Shown: positions 8,431 to 19,320, counted from the first letter of the stretch. The stretch: DNA of 64,000 bases from Bombyx mori (GCF_030269925.1 NC_085121.1:17501-81500), one strand, 5' to 3'. The notes: generated by a model from the letters alone, not told the origin. Program-made: numbers and translations.

Positions 8431-10672
8431 CATGGATACCAAAAGGCCCGGGCCAGATGGCATGCCCGACTCTACTGAGAAGGTGGCTCAGCATCCTACG
8501 GACTAAAACCCCCTTCCGTTTGTTCTCCTGTCCTCTCTAGAACCGCCTGAGCATTCCTTCAGAGAGGCTTTTGTCTTTATATTATCTTTATATTATTATA
8601 GGTTTGTATGTCTATATATTGTCTTTATATTATTATTATAGATTATTAGATTATTAGATTATTTTTTAAATTCTTATAGATTATTATATATTATTATAGA
8701 TAGATTCTTGCCTTAGTCTTTCGTCCTTTTCCCGCACTCTCATTATCTCTTTGAGCATTCCCGCATATTTATCCCATTCTTCTTTACTATGGATCATTCT
8801 CACCATCAGGTTTTCCACAGTCACCTTTCCGTCACTTCCCTCCGTTTTCCCTCTTAGTTCTGTGAACTTTATGCATTGAAATAGGGCATGTTCCGGTGTA
8901 TCAACATGTTCGCAGTATGGGCAACTTGCGCTTTCTGCTTTCCCTATTGAATGCAGGTAAGTGTTGAAAACTCCATGCCCACTTAGGGCCTGTGTCAGCA
9001 GTCTGTCGGTTTCGCCATGTTTCCGTTCCATCCAGAGCCTAAGGTTGGGTATGATTGTACGAGTCCACTTACCTTTTCCCTCCTTCTGCCAGTCTCGTTC
9101 CCATTCTTTTATTGTATGTGCTCTTTCCTCTTCTCTCGTTCTTGTCCCCTCGTGGTAGTAGCGTTGCCGTTCCTTTGCTAGCCGTTCTATCGGTATCAGG
9201 CCCGCTATCACCAAGACGGCGTCTAGCGATATGGTACGGTAAGCTCCACAGATGCGTATTGCCAGCTGTCGTTGCACTTTGCTATACATGTTCCTGTACT
9301 TCGCTACATTCATTACCTTTGCCCACACCGGTGCTCCATATAACATCACAGATTGTATTGCGGACGCCAATAGTCTGCGCTTGCTCGACCTCGGCCCTCC
9401 TTTCCTGGGCATGATTTGGCCAAGGGCGGTCGTCAGTCTTTCGGCTTTACCAGTTGTTTCTTCAATGTGTTTGCCGAACTTCAGACTTTTGTCAAACCAA
9501 AACCCGAGGTATTTCAGTTTGTCGGTTGGAACCACCCTGACGCCCTGGAGGGTAAAGCAAATCTCGCTAAGCTTTCTTCGCCCACTTAGCACAATTGCCT
9601 CGGTCTTTTCTGGGGCCAAGTGTAGCCGCTTTTGCTTCATCCAAGCGCTGATCTTTTGTAGGGCTACATTCGTTATTGCCATTAGTTCTGCTTCCTTCTT
9701 TGCTGACACCACCAGAGCTAAATCGTCCGCGAAGCCTATTAATTGTGCCCCATCCCCCAGTTCGAGGCGCAGTACCCCATCATACAGTATGTTCCACAGC
9801 GTGGGGCCCAGTATCGACCCCTGCGGAACACCACCGGTAACCTTTTTCACTACAACCCCTCCCTCAGCGTCTGTCAGTATGATGCATCTGTCCTGGAGGT
9901 AGCTGTTTATGATATTATAGATGTATTGAGGCATACCTATTGCAGCCATTTCCTCCAGGATGAGCTCCCACGATGCAGAATTGAAAGCATTACGGACGTC
10001 GAGGGCCACTACTGCGCAGATTCTTCTGGTGCGGTGGGTTCCTCGTCTCGCGTCTTCCGCTATCTCAAGTAGCTTGTTGGCTGCATCCACTGTGGACCTC
10101 CCCTTTCTGAACCCGTACTGCGAATCTTGTAAACAGTCCGATTGTACTAGTTGTTTTTCTATTCTGCCTAGGATCAGCGACTCCAGCAGCTTTCCGTAGC
10201 AGTCCAGTAGACATAGCGGCCTGTGCCCCGCAGGATCTTCAGCGGGTTTGCCTGGTTTTCTTAGCAGGACTAGTCTGGCTGTTTTCCAGCTGTTGGGGAA
10301 GACGCCAGACTCCAGCACCTTCTGCAACACAAGCCTTATCCTGTCTGGAATTACTGCTACTGCTAGAGTCACTATCTCCGGCGGAATCCGGTCGGGCCCT
10401 GGGGCTTTCCTGAGCTTTATGCGAGCTTTTAGTTGGATGATCTCCTCCTCGGTCACCTCTGGGAACTCCTGTGACGGTTTCGTTTTCCGTTCGAAATCTA
10501 TGTGTTCCGGGAAGAGGCCATCAGCTATGCTTTGAATTTGTGCCATGCCCATATTTATCGGTGAGTTTCCGCGTAGCTTTTTTGACACTATTTTGTATCC
10601 CAGTCCCCATATATCATTGTCGACTTCCTCGCACACTTCCCTCCATTTATCGTCTTTCGCTTTCCATATTCG
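8431..10672 (-). mobile_element. SART-type telomeric LINE, 5'-truncated, opposite orientation
   Basis: On the minus strand this reads from TTAGG repeats straight into ORF2 coding sequence (5' truncation at ~10672), through RT and the C-terminal zinc region, then a 250-nt 3' UTR, and back into TTAGG repeats at 8430. No poly(A) is present at the 3' junction. The opposite orientation to the TRAS-type elements, insertion in TTAGG sense, and lack of an RNase H domain fit the SART family. Assignment to a particular SART subfamily is not possible by eye. Confidence 0.75.
8684..10672 (-). CDS. SART-type ORF2, RT to C-terminus (5'-truncated)
   Basis: The frame is open from the telomere junction at 10672, upstream of the first alternative start, so the N-terminal endonuclease is lost by truncation. 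Visible: the linker WGLGYKIV just before RT; RT blocks LRKAPGPDRIPPE, GHRPLCLLDCYGK, VALDVRNAFNSA, TGGVPQGSILGP and the catalytic GFADDLAL; a thumb with LGFWFDKSLKFGKH; and a C-terminal CPYCEHVDTPEHALFQC zinc motif. No RNase H follows. About 663 codons without a stop. It cannot mobilise itself without the endonuclease. Confidence 0.88.
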   Translation of the reverse strand, partial: RIWKAKDDKWREVCEEVDNDIWGLGYKIVSKKLRGNSPINMGMAQIQSIADGLFPEHIDFERKTKPSQEFPEVTEEEIIQLKARIKLRKAPGPDRIPPEIVTLAVAVIPDRIRLVLQKVLESGVFPNSWKTARLVLLRKPGKPAEDPAGHRPLCLLDCYGKLLESLILGRIEKQLVQSDCLQDSQYGFRKGRSTVDAANKLLEIAEDARRGTHRTRRICAVVALDVRNAFNSASWELILEEMAAIGMPQYIYNIINSYLQDRCIILTDAEGGVVVKKVTGGVPQGSILGPTLWNILYDGVLRLELGDGAQLIGFADDLALVVSAKKEAELMAITNVALQKISAWMKQKRLHLAPEKTEAIVLSGRRKLSEICFTLQGVRVVPTDKLKYLGFWFDKSLKFGKHIEETTGKAERLTTALGQIMPRKGGPRSSKRRLLASAIQSVMLYGAPVWAKVMNVAKYRNMYSKVQRQLAIRICGAYRTISLDAVLVIAGLIPIERLAKERQRYYHEGTRTREEERAHTIKEWERDWQKEGKGKWTRTIIPNLRLWMERKHGETDRLLTQALSGHGVFNTYLHSIGKAESASCPYCEHVDTPEHALFQCIKFTELRGKTEGSDGKVTVENLMVRMIHSKEEWDKYAGMLKEIMRVREKDERLRQESIYNNI

Positions 10673-10880
10673 AACCTAACCTAACCTAACCTAACCTAAC
10701 CTAACCTAACCTAACCTAACCTAACCTAACCTAACCTAACCTAACCTAACCTAACCTAACCTAACCTAACCTAACCTAACCTAAACCTAACCTAAACCTA
10801 ACCTAAACCTAACCTAAACCTAACCTAAACCTAACCTAAACCTAACCTAACCTAAACCTAACCTAAACCTAACCTAACCG
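10673..10880. repeat. Telomeric tract with CCTAAA variants
   Basis: Perfect CCTAA units from 10674 give way at about 10783 to units in which CCTAACCTAAA recurs (11-bp period), ending at the 5' boundary of element C. The variant units lie on the centromeric side, next to element C. Confidence 0.93.
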
Positions 10881-11403
10881 AGTCGCAGCGCAACCGCGAG
10901 CCCAAGCGCCACGATAATAGGCCGCTCCGTGTTCAAAAAATCAGAAAAATAGTGAAAAGTGCACAGATTATAGTGAAAGTTGTGTCTAAAGAAGCGGAAG
11001 GTGACGAGGAACGTAGTAGTGAAAACCGCGTGACCAGGAGACCACTGGGTCAAAAGTTATTAAAGAAAAAACCCGAAAAACCGTGTGTTCACTACACAAA
11101 GTGGCGTGCGCCTCCCGATTTCGATCGATGACGTGCATTTTTTCTAGTGCAGCTTTAAAGCCCTAAGTGCCATACACCTTCGACCCGAGTTTCGGATTTT
11201 TCCGGTACAAACTGACAGAGCTGCACCCTAAAAAGTGGAAACCACGTGGACACGTGGTCCCCCTTCCACTAGGAATTGGACAAAGTGGGGTAGCTTCAAA
11301 GATAGCCCAAGAAGCCCTCTCCCAAAGGCCGTTTGGATCCCAACGATATCTCATTCCAGGACGGAGATATAGGAATTAATTTAAAAGGTGCGCAATAACA
11401 AAA

Positions 11404-11558
11404 CTTTCAGCACGAATAAGTCGAGATTAAGATCTGTAACCCCCCCCTTTTTTTGGTGTTGGATGTGGCTTAGATCATTTCCAACATTCCCACAAAAATC
11501 TGGATTTTTATCCCTAGGGGTTTGTGAGTTACGGACATTTCTTTATTCGTGTTGAAAG
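11404..11558. repeat. Inverted repeat in leader of element C
   Basis: CTTTCAGCACGAATAA at 11404-11419 is repeated in reverse complement at 11543-11558 with one mismatch, enclosing ~123 bp. It may be an RNA stem in the leader or the ends of a small inserted element. I see no clear target duplication. Confidence 0.55.
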
Positions 11559-11931
11559 CGCAACGAGAGTGATAGAGAAGGAAACATTATCTGTCTCAAC
11601 GGTTGGCCTGATCGTCAATAAGGAGGCGTAGGCTACGTCACACAAATTGGAATGTGGCGTAGACATCATCGTAGCCGAGCAGCGTAGCGGCGTAGCAGCG
11701 TAGCAGATGACGTAGCGCAGCCGCCGTTCGCCACAAGGTTAAAAATTGGAAAGCGATCTAACGATGACAAGTGACCACTCGGGGCTCGTTGGATGAACTG
11801 TGGATTTTAAATTTCTTTTATTTTTTTTATTCCTTTATTTTTGAAGTGAAACTTCCTTATCGGCGTTGGAAAAAAATTTACCGTCACATTTTTCGGTTAC
11901 GCGTCACATTTTTCCGTTACGCGCCATCTTT

Positions 11932-12570
11932 TAATTAACGGCTGTATGTTCTGAAGTATGGATGCGCATTTGAGAAACCGACCTCATGTCTCAAGGTGGG
12001 TCACGGAATACATTTTGTAATTGCAATAATCCCAGGTAACCCACTTAATATCACGTGGACCGTGCTATTATTGTTATTACGTAAAATAATAGGAAGAAAA
12101 GTACCAGGGTATTATGATATCAAAGAGATGTATTATTATAACTTTACTCTGACGTACAGCCTTCTTTATTAATTAACGGCTGTATGTTCTGAAGTATGGA
12201 TTCCGATTTGAGAAATTGACCTCATGTCTCCAGGTGGATTACGGAAATCATTTTGTAATTCCAATAATCTCAGGGAGCCCACTTAATAATATCACGTGGA
12301 CCGTGCTATTTATTACTGTTATTACGTAAAATAATAGGAAGAAAAGTACCAGGGTATTATGATAGCAAAGAGATTTATTAATAATTAACGGCGGTATGTT
12401 CTGAAGCATGGTTTCGGATTTGAGAAATCGACCTCATGTCTCAAGGTGGGTCAAACTTCACGAACCTCAGGAACCCCATTTAACACCACGTGGACCGTGC
12501 TATTATTATTAATTTATAGGAAGAAAAGTACCAGGGTATTATGATATCAAAGAGATGTATTATTAAAATG
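11932..12570 (+). repeat. Three tandem ~190-240-bp units in leader of element C
   Basis: Each unit begins TAATTAACGGC (starts at 11932, 12170 and 12382). Each contains TATGTTCTGAAG, GACCTCATGTCTC, CACGTGGACCGTGCTATT and GAAAAGTACCAGGGTATTATG in the same order. Units shrink from ~238 to ~212 to ~190 bp through internal deletions. Tandem 5' monomers in some LINEs carry promoter activity; such a role here is inferred. Confidence 0.8.
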
Positions 12571-13024
12571 CTGTAATAATCTTAGTAGCAAAAAGGTAAA
12601 GTGAAATAATTGTATTATTTGTATTCATGTCTATGATAATAAAATCCTTTTGTTTAAACTTTATCTAATTTAACTTTATTTAACCAATTTCTAGAAAGTT
12701 GCATGTAGATCATTTTTCGAAAAATAAGGCCATAAACAAGTTTCACTTCTTACGTGTGTACACTAGTACACGCACACATTTTTTTTATTTCCGTTTTAAT
12801 TTTGTCCTATTTTATTTTATGTTTTATTATTAAGTAGAAATATTTAAAATTTTAGGAACTGTACATACTTTTGGTGACTGTGTTATGTCTAGAATAAGTT
12901 ATCAGTTTGACTGAATCGTGACACATTTATTTATATCTTTGGTGAACATCGGAAACAGTATACAATATATAATAATAATACAAATACATAATTATAATAA
13001 AATATTATAAATAAGTAATACAGT

Positions 13025-13238
13025 TGTAGGGGCCAGGTATGGATTTTAAATTAAATGACGATAATTCGACTTATAACGTGTACTTTATTTTAAATAGTAA
13101 AAAATGCATTCAAAAATACTTTCACAAAAATTGCAATATATGGCGTGTGCGCAATAGTGGCATAGATTACAGAGTGTAGACGCCGATGAGACGCCATAAC
13201 GATATGGAGCGGTGGCGCGAAGATTTGAATCTTGAACA
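13025..13238 (-). repeat. BEL 3' LTR (214 bp)
   Basis: Direct repeat of 19321-19534, identical as far as I can read; flanked on the left by the ACAGT target duplication. Confidence 0.92.
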
Positions 13239-13347
13239 TGCCCCCACGCGTTGAAAGCTCGACTTTCAACTGGAGACGTCATCTTCAGGCAGCAATGGAA
13301 CAATGTTGCTAAAGGATCTTCGAACAACGCCATTTCTGGTTTTAATA

Positions 13348-14622
13348 TCAGCAACTCTGGTTAACTCTGGTTATCTGGTCAGTACCAGGATATACCTCGA
13401 CAATGCGTCCCAATTTCCACTTCATGGGTGGAAGGTTTTCTTCCTTCAAAAGGACTAGGGTGCCAATTTTCAGGGAATAGTGACATGATCGCCATTTTAT
13501 ACGCTGCTGGAGTTGGGCCACGTATTCCTTACACCATCGAGTCCAAAAATGCTGGCGTATCTGTTCAATCCTCTGATAACGTGTGAGTCTGGTAATAGGG
13601 TGTTCTTGAAAGTTCCTTTCGGGCAGGGAAGTGAGAGGCCGGCCGATAAGGAAATGACCTGGCGTGAGCGGCGTTAAGTCTTCTGGGTCTGATGACAAAG
13701 GAGTTAGTGGTCGAGAGTTAAGGATCGCCTCAATCTGAACCAATGCTGTGGTGAGCTCCTCAAAGGTTAGGTTACAATTTCCCAGCACTCTATTTAAATG
13801 ATGCTTAGTTGACTTAACACCTGCCTCCCAAAGACCTCCGAAATTAGGGCTGTACGCGGGAATAAAATGAAAATTGATGTTATCCTGTGCCGAATCAGCG
13901 GCCAAGGAATCACAATTGGCTTTGAGAAATTTCGATAGGTCATTATATGCGCCAACGAATGAGGTACTGTCTCTAGGCTTTCCTCTACGCGATATAAATC
14001 TCCGTAACGCTAATAGATAGTTATTGCTTGTTAAGTTACCCACCAATTCTAAATGAACTGCCTTAGTAGTGAAGCACACAAAAATAGCAATGTACGACTT
14101 GATGAGTCTACAACCGCGACCATTACGACTAGCGCAGGAAACGGGACCGGCATAGTCCACGCCTGCTGCACTTTCAAATGCGTAACCTCCAGGTTCGAGT
14201 CTCTGCTGCGGTAAGTTGCCCATTAACGGAGCGAATGACTTTCCTTTCATACGATTGCAACGCACACACTGACGGTAACATTTTTTCGCTAAATTACGAC
14301 CGCCTATAGGCCAGTAGTTTTCTCTAATTGTGGCTAACAGGAGTTGAGGGCCTGCATGCATTAATCTTCTGTGTTCAAACTCAAACAATAACTTAGTGAC
14401 ATGATGTGTGGACTGTAATACGATAGGGTGTTTTTTCTCAAATGGAAAATTTGAATTATCCAATCGACCTCCGACGCGAATTAAGTTATCTTTATCTAAA
14501 TAAACGTTAAATTTAATCAGCGAGCTTTTATTAGGGATTTTCTGTTTTCTTATCAATAAATCATACTCAGGGAACGATTTCATTTGCGAATGTCTCATAA
14601 TCAAAACCTTAGCATTCTGCAA
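13348..14622 (-). CDS. BEL integrase (continues pol in -1 frame)
   Basis: 424 residues from the first Met; the open frame actually extends upstream to the A7 run near 14661. It shows the HHCC zinc-binding region (HRRLMHAGPQ...CYRQCVRCNR, residues ~85-125) and a DDE core. The core starts at GVDYAGPV, continues with AYNDLSKF and FHFIPAYSPNFGGLWEAGVK, and has the catalytic Glu in LWEAGVK. The tail carries a DUF5641-like region (GTLVLLKEENLPPMKWKLGR) typical of BEL/Pao. No internal stop is seen. It ends just before the 3' LTR. Confidence 0.9.
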   Translation of the reverse strand: MQNAKVLIMRHSQMKSFPEYDLLIRKQKIPNKSSLIKFNVYLDKDNLIRVGGRLDNSNFPFEKKHPIVLQSTHHVTKLLFEFEHRRLMHAGPQLLLATIRENYWPIGGRNLAKKCYRQCVRCNRMKGKSFAPLMGNLPQQRLEPGGYAFESAAGVDYAGPVSCASRNGRGCRLIKSYIAIFVCFTTKAVHLELVGNLTSNNYLLALRRFISRRGKPRDSTSFVGAYNDLSKFLKANCDSLAADSAQDNINFHFIPAYSPNFGGLWEAGVKSTKHHLNRVLGNCNLTFEELTTALVQIEAILNSRPLTPLSSDPEDLTPLTPGHFLIGRPLTSLPERNFQEHPITRLTRYQRIEQIRQHFWTRWCKEYVAQLQQRIKWRSCHYSLKIGTLVLLKEENLPPMKWKLGRIVEVYPGTDQITRVNQSC

Positions 14623-14633
14623 TTCGTCAGCAC

Positions 14634-17600
14634 TTAAATATTTATCATTACGTTTGACCCTTTTTTTAAATTGTTTATAAATCGCAACACGTACGCAACG
14701 GTGCGCAAAAGCCTTGAAAACCCTGAAAAGCGACTAAATTCTATGAGTTCGCGAGGGGCGTTGGATAATGTTAGTAATGAAACTTCGTTTCTAATCTCAG
14801 GTAACTTGTCACTGGCACATGGGTTAGAGGGCCAATGCGAGTCACTACGTTTTAAATAATCTGGACCATGCCACCATAACTTGTGAAACTGAAGAGAATT
14901 AATACTGACACCACGCGATATCAAATCAGCGGGATTCTCGTCAGTCGGGACATGTCTCCAAGTGCAGCTTCCAGTTTTATCTAAAATCTCTGCAATACGA
15001 TTACGCACGAATGGCTGTAATTTAGATGGCAACATTTTTAGCCAGCCTAAAACAATGGTAGAATCTGACCAAAATATAACGCGGTTGAATTTAGCACGCA
15101 ATGCAGTTACACATTTCTCATAAATTCGAGCACCAATCAACGCGCCGCAGAGTTCTAGTCGGGGTATAGTCGTTGGCTTTATGGGAGCAACCCGGCTCTT
15201 AGCGGTAAGTAGCTGAACTGAGACTGCATCGTCGTAGTCAATACTACGCACATAAACACAAGCACCATATGCACGCTCAGACGCGTCAGTAAAAATGTGT
15301 AACTCCAACTGGGAGTGAGAATCACAAATGACATGTCGCGGTATGCGCAAGCTGCTCAAATGAGGCAGGCTGTCGACAGTTTCGATCCACGCCTGGCATA
15401 TCTCTGAAGGCAACTCCTCATCCCAAGATAAGCGTTGAAGCCACAACCTTTGTAAAATTAATTTCATCGAAATGATGAAAGGTGATAAGATCCCAAGTGG
15501 GTCAAATATTTGAGCTATGACAGAGAGAATGTCACGCTTTGTTTTTCCCTTAACAATGACAGGATTGACAGGAAAATGAAATTGGTCTGACTCTGAATCC
15601 CATCCGAGGCCAAGAGTCTTATTAGGTTCAGCATCTCCGAGTTTTAATTCAAGGGATGGTTGATGACTGGCTTGTGATAACAGTTGAGGTTCATTGGACT
15701 TCCATTTTCTCAGAGGCATGCAAGCTGATGCTAATTCAGCAGAAACTTGCTCACGGATGCGCAATGCTTCGCTGATGAAGTCACTTCCAGTCAACAAATC
15801 GTCGACATAAAAATCATGGATAATGATGTCCGCTATCGTGGGGTCCTTACATTCTATACCTATTTGTTTCAAACATCTACTAGCGAGATAGGGTGCGCTA
15901 GCAGTCCCATAACTGACTCTGTTTAAAGCATATGATTTGAGTGAATCTGACTCGTTTTCGCGCCAAATAATCTGTTGTAACGGTCTGTCCGCTTCATGCA
16001 CGACGATCTGCCTATACATTTTCTCCACGTCAGCTACAAGAACATACTTGTGCTGCCGAAAACGTAAAAGAATTGACAGAAGATCGTCTTGCACCGTGGG
16101 TCCTATCATTTGAATGTCATTAAATGAAACCCTTGAGGAAGTAGGGCTGCTCGCATTAAATACGACGCGCAACTTAGTGGTCGTACTACATTCACGAAGG
16201 ACACCATGATGTGGGATGAAGTAATGAGGCAACTCAATATTCGGTTTGCACTCTGACATGTGACCAAGATTTTTATACTCGCGCATAAATTCCTTGTACA
16301 TTTTACTAAATGAATCATCACCTTTGAGTCGACGCTCCAAAGATAATAAGCAATGTTTAGCTCGCTGATAAGAACTTCCCAAAACGTCAGGCGCTTGTTT
16401 CAATGGGATTCTTACGCAAAACCGTCCGTCTGCGAGGCGAGTTGTATTTTTAACAAAATGTTCTTCGCATAACTTCTCTTCAGGGAAATAATGATTTGAC
16501 TGAGGACAGACTTCTTCAAGCTGCCAAAAACGCATGAGTTGGTTTTGGATGTCATCATTAAAATTATAAGAAGTCATAGAATCAACTTGAGTGAAATTAC
16601 ATTTAATTTTACATGGCCAAGTCGATGTATGGCCGCTGGTTACTGGACCAGAGACTATCCAACCAAGTCTAGTCTCATAAAGAATCGGCTTGCCATCCCC
16701 TAATTTAATTCTTTGAGAACCCAAAATGTCCCAGAAAACATCAGCACCAATAATAAGATTGATGGCAGAAGGTAAGTAGTACTTCGGATCCGCTAGGCAA
16801 ATGTCTGAAGGAACCTTTAAATTTCTAACATCTATCCGACATCCAGGAACGTTATCAGTGATGGACGGCAGGATGAAACAACTTAGACAAGTTGAAAAGT
16901 TCTCATTCAAAGATTTAACTTGTACGCGACACATCTGACTAATATGTGATGTTATATTATTTATGCCTATGACAGACTTATTTATGCAATTAACTGGTAA
17001 ATTCAATTGTTTATACAAATCCTCAGTCATGAGACACGAAGTGCTACCGCTGTCGAGTATCGCACGGGCGATGACCTCACGGTTATTGCTGTCATATAAT
17101 TTCACTAACGCAGTAGATAATAGAACATCACACTGACCTTGACCTGAATTCTCATTAGTGGTCATCACGGTTCCCGAAAGTACGACGCTCGGATTGTGAG
17201 AACTGCTCGGAACCACAGAAGGCTGAGACTTGATTGATTGACTCGACTCACTAGCATTGTTGCCGTTATCACAATCAGCTGACACCGATGCTGTCGACTG
17301 TCTCACGCCAAACTCGTTTACGTGTATGAGTGTGTGGTGTTTACGTTTGCAAACCTTACACCCTGACTTCTTACACGAGTTCGCATAGTGTCCACTACGA
17401 AAACAATTAAAACATATTTTATAATTGGGCAACAACTTGTACCGTGCTTCGCTACTCAATGCGAGAAAGTTCGGACAATTATTTAAATAATGTTCACCAT
17501 TACAGTTAGGGCATGGTTTCATTGGCGAATGATTTTTATAGTTGTTAGTAGTGGTCGAAGGATTATTGATATTATAAGAACCACCTTGAACAGAAACCAT

Positions 17601-18566
17601 AGTCTTAATTTTTGTTGCACATTTACTACTACCAGTTTTTTGAGCATTTTGTGACATTTCAATGGTCTCAATTAAATCAGCTCGATTATGCAAAAATTCT
17701 AAAAAGGAATCAAATTTAATAGTTTTATCTTTACCTTTTCCTAAATTACCCTTGTACTCTTCCCACTCACGGTAAGTTTTTGCATCTAATTTTTGTGTGA
17801 CGATGTGAATTAAAAGTGTGTCCCAATGCGTTACTGGTTCTCCTAACGACTCAAGTGCGCGCAAGTTCTTATTGATTTGATCTATCAAACGTTTCAAATT
17901 GACAGATGACTCCTTTGTGATCGGGTCGATGTTAAATAAAGCAGCGACATGATTTTGTATTAATAAACGTTTGTTGTCAAACCGTTCACATAAGAGCTTC
18001 CATGCCACTAAATAATTGGTTGCGGAAAAATCAACAGATTGAATTACTACTGCAGCCGAACCCTCTAACGACGCCCTCAAGTAATGAAATTTATTTACTT
18101 CATCGATATCATCATTGTTGTTAATTAAACTTGAGAATGTGTCGTGAAACTCCAACCATTGATCATATGAGCCTCCAAATTTGGGCAGCTGGATGGTAGG
18201 TAACTTAACAAGTCTATGATTAGCACGTGAATGTGAAGCATTCGATGCGTTTTCAATCTTCTCATGTAGCCTTTGGTATGTATTTAGAATTTCATGTGCA
18301 TGAGCGCATGTTTTATAATACTGAGTTTCAAACTCTGTTCTTTCAGCCATTTGTATATCCATGTTATCAGAGCTGCACTCTATTTTCAACTGTACCTCAT
18401 CGTATAAGTGATATAAAGCTTCGATCTTACCAATGCGCAATTGTAACTCCCTGACCTCTGTGGCAGTGATCGTTGATTCATCTATTGTTTTCAGATGACT
18501 CGCGAACACTGTTAATCGACCTTTGATGCTGCTACGTTTCTTTATTAGTTCCTTTTGCTCAGTCAT
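14634..18566 (-). CDS. BEL gag-protease-RT-RNase H polyprotein
   Basis: 1310 residues. Gag occupies about residues 1-420 and ends in Cys/His clusters (CPNCNGEHYLNNC, CFNCFRSGHYANSC, then CKVCKRKHH). The aspartic protease shows ILDSGSTSCLM near residue 505. RT has VLVADVEKMYRQI (~860) and the catalytic FYVDDLLTG (~915). RNase H has IFTDASERAYGACVY (~1095) and FWSDSTIVLGWL. BEL elements usually encode gag-pol as one ORF. Here the frame closes early, at a run of seven A (14661-14667), and the integrase continues in the -1 frame. This is either a one-base loss or an assembly error; slippage on A AAA AAA is a weaker option. Confidence 0.9.
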   Translation of the reverse strand: MTEQKELIKKRSSIKGRLTVFASHLKTIDESTITATEVRELQLRIGKIEALYHLYDEVQLKIECSSDNMDIQMAERTEFETQYYKTCAHAHEILNTYQRLHEKIENASNASHSRANHRLVKLPTIQLPKFGGSYDQWLEFHDTFSSLINNNDDIDEVNKFHYLRASLEGSAAVVIQSVDFSATNYLVAWKLLCERFDNKRLLIQNHVAALFNIDPITKESSVNLKRLIDQINKNLRALESLGEPVTHWDTLLIHIVTQKLDAKTYREWEEYKGNLGKGKDKTIKFDSFLEFLHNRADLIETIEMSQNAQKTGSSKCATKIKTMVSVQGGSYNINNPSTTTNNYKNHSPMKPCPNCNGEHYLNNCPNFLALSSEARYKLLPNYKICFNCFRSGHYANSCKKSGCKVCKRKHHTLIHVNEFGVRQSTASVSADCDNGNNASESSQSIKSQPSVVPSSSHNPSVVLSGTVMTTNENSGQGQCDVLLSTALVKLYDSNNREVIARAILDSGSTSCLMTEDLYKQLNLPVNCINKSVIGINNITSHISQMCRVQVKSLNENFSTCLSCFILPSITDNVPGCRIDVRNLKVPSDICLADPKYYLPSAINLIIGADVFWDILGSQRIKLGDGKPILYETRLGWIVSGPVTSGHTSTWPCKIKCNFTQVDSMTSYNFNDDIQNQLMRFWQLEEVCPQSNHYFPEEKLCEEHFVKNTTRLADGRFCVRIPLKQAPDVLGSSYQRAKHCLLSLERRLKGDDSFSKMYKEFMREYKNLGHMSECKPNIELPHYFIPHHGVLRECSTTTKLRVVFNASSPTSSRVSFNDIQMIGPTVQDDLLSILLRFRQHKYVLVADVEKMYRQIVVHEADRPLQQIIWRENESDSLKSYALNRVSYGTASAPYLASRCLKQIGIECKDPTIADIIIHDFYVDDLLTGSDFISEALRIREQVSAELASACMPLRKWKSNEPQLLSQASHQPSLELKLGDAEPNKTLGLGWDSESDQFHFPVNPVIVKGKTKRDILSVIAQIFDPLGILSPFIISMKLILQRLWLQRLSWDEELPSEICQAWIETVDSLPHLSSLRIPRHVICDSHSQLELHIFTDASERAYGACVYVRSIDYDDAVSVQLLTAKSRVAPIKPTTIPRLELCGALIGARIYEKCVTALRAKFNRVIFWSDSTIVLGWLKMLPSKLQPFVRNRIAEILDKTGSCTWRHVPTDENPADLISRGVSINSLQFHKLWWHGPDYLKRSDSHWPSNPCASDKLPEIRNEVSLLTLSNAPRELIEFSRFSGFSRLLRTVAYVLRFINNLKKGSNVMINI

Positions 18567-19320
18567 TTTTGGAAGACAGGTATGATCGGTCTAGAATCAA
18601 TACAGGTAGTATATGTTTACTTATGTACTTTTATCAATTACATAAAATACATAGAAACAATTAATGATGAAATCACCTAACATCAAATACCTGATAATAA
18701 TCACACAATGTTAAACAGTTGTTAAACGAGAAGCTCAGTAAAATAATGACAACTTAACATGTAAATAATAATGAATTTTGTGATTAAATTATAAATTGTA
18801 CACGTTATTAACAATGAAGGATTAAATTACCATTTTGAGACAGAACAATGTGGGTCCATAAGATTTTATCAATAAATTTAAGTCGATGCAAAATGTTACA
18901 AAACTAATGATAAAACGGTCAAAATTGATGTTAGTTAAACAAGTTCGTTTCTTATTTAGATAATAGAACAAACAAATACGCATAAAATATTTAACTAACT
19001 AACCTGGGTTTATCTAACATTAAAGCAATCGATGACATTGGTACTTATCTGTTTCACTGAACAATGAATTGGTTTACTAACCTTACAATTACGTCGAAAT
19101 AAGCCTAAAATACCTGATTAATTGAGTGTTGGGTTCAAATTATACAAAATAATCATTTAACAAAGGATTTCCACACTTGAACTTTGAACTCTCGACCACT
19201 CTTCGATGGCGTGCAATCCCGTTCCATTAAATTTGCACTCCACGGCTTCAGTATTGTATGTAATCTTCTTTTTCAACAAAGTATGAGCTGGTAAGTATAT
19301 CCATCCGGCTCGAAGGACCA

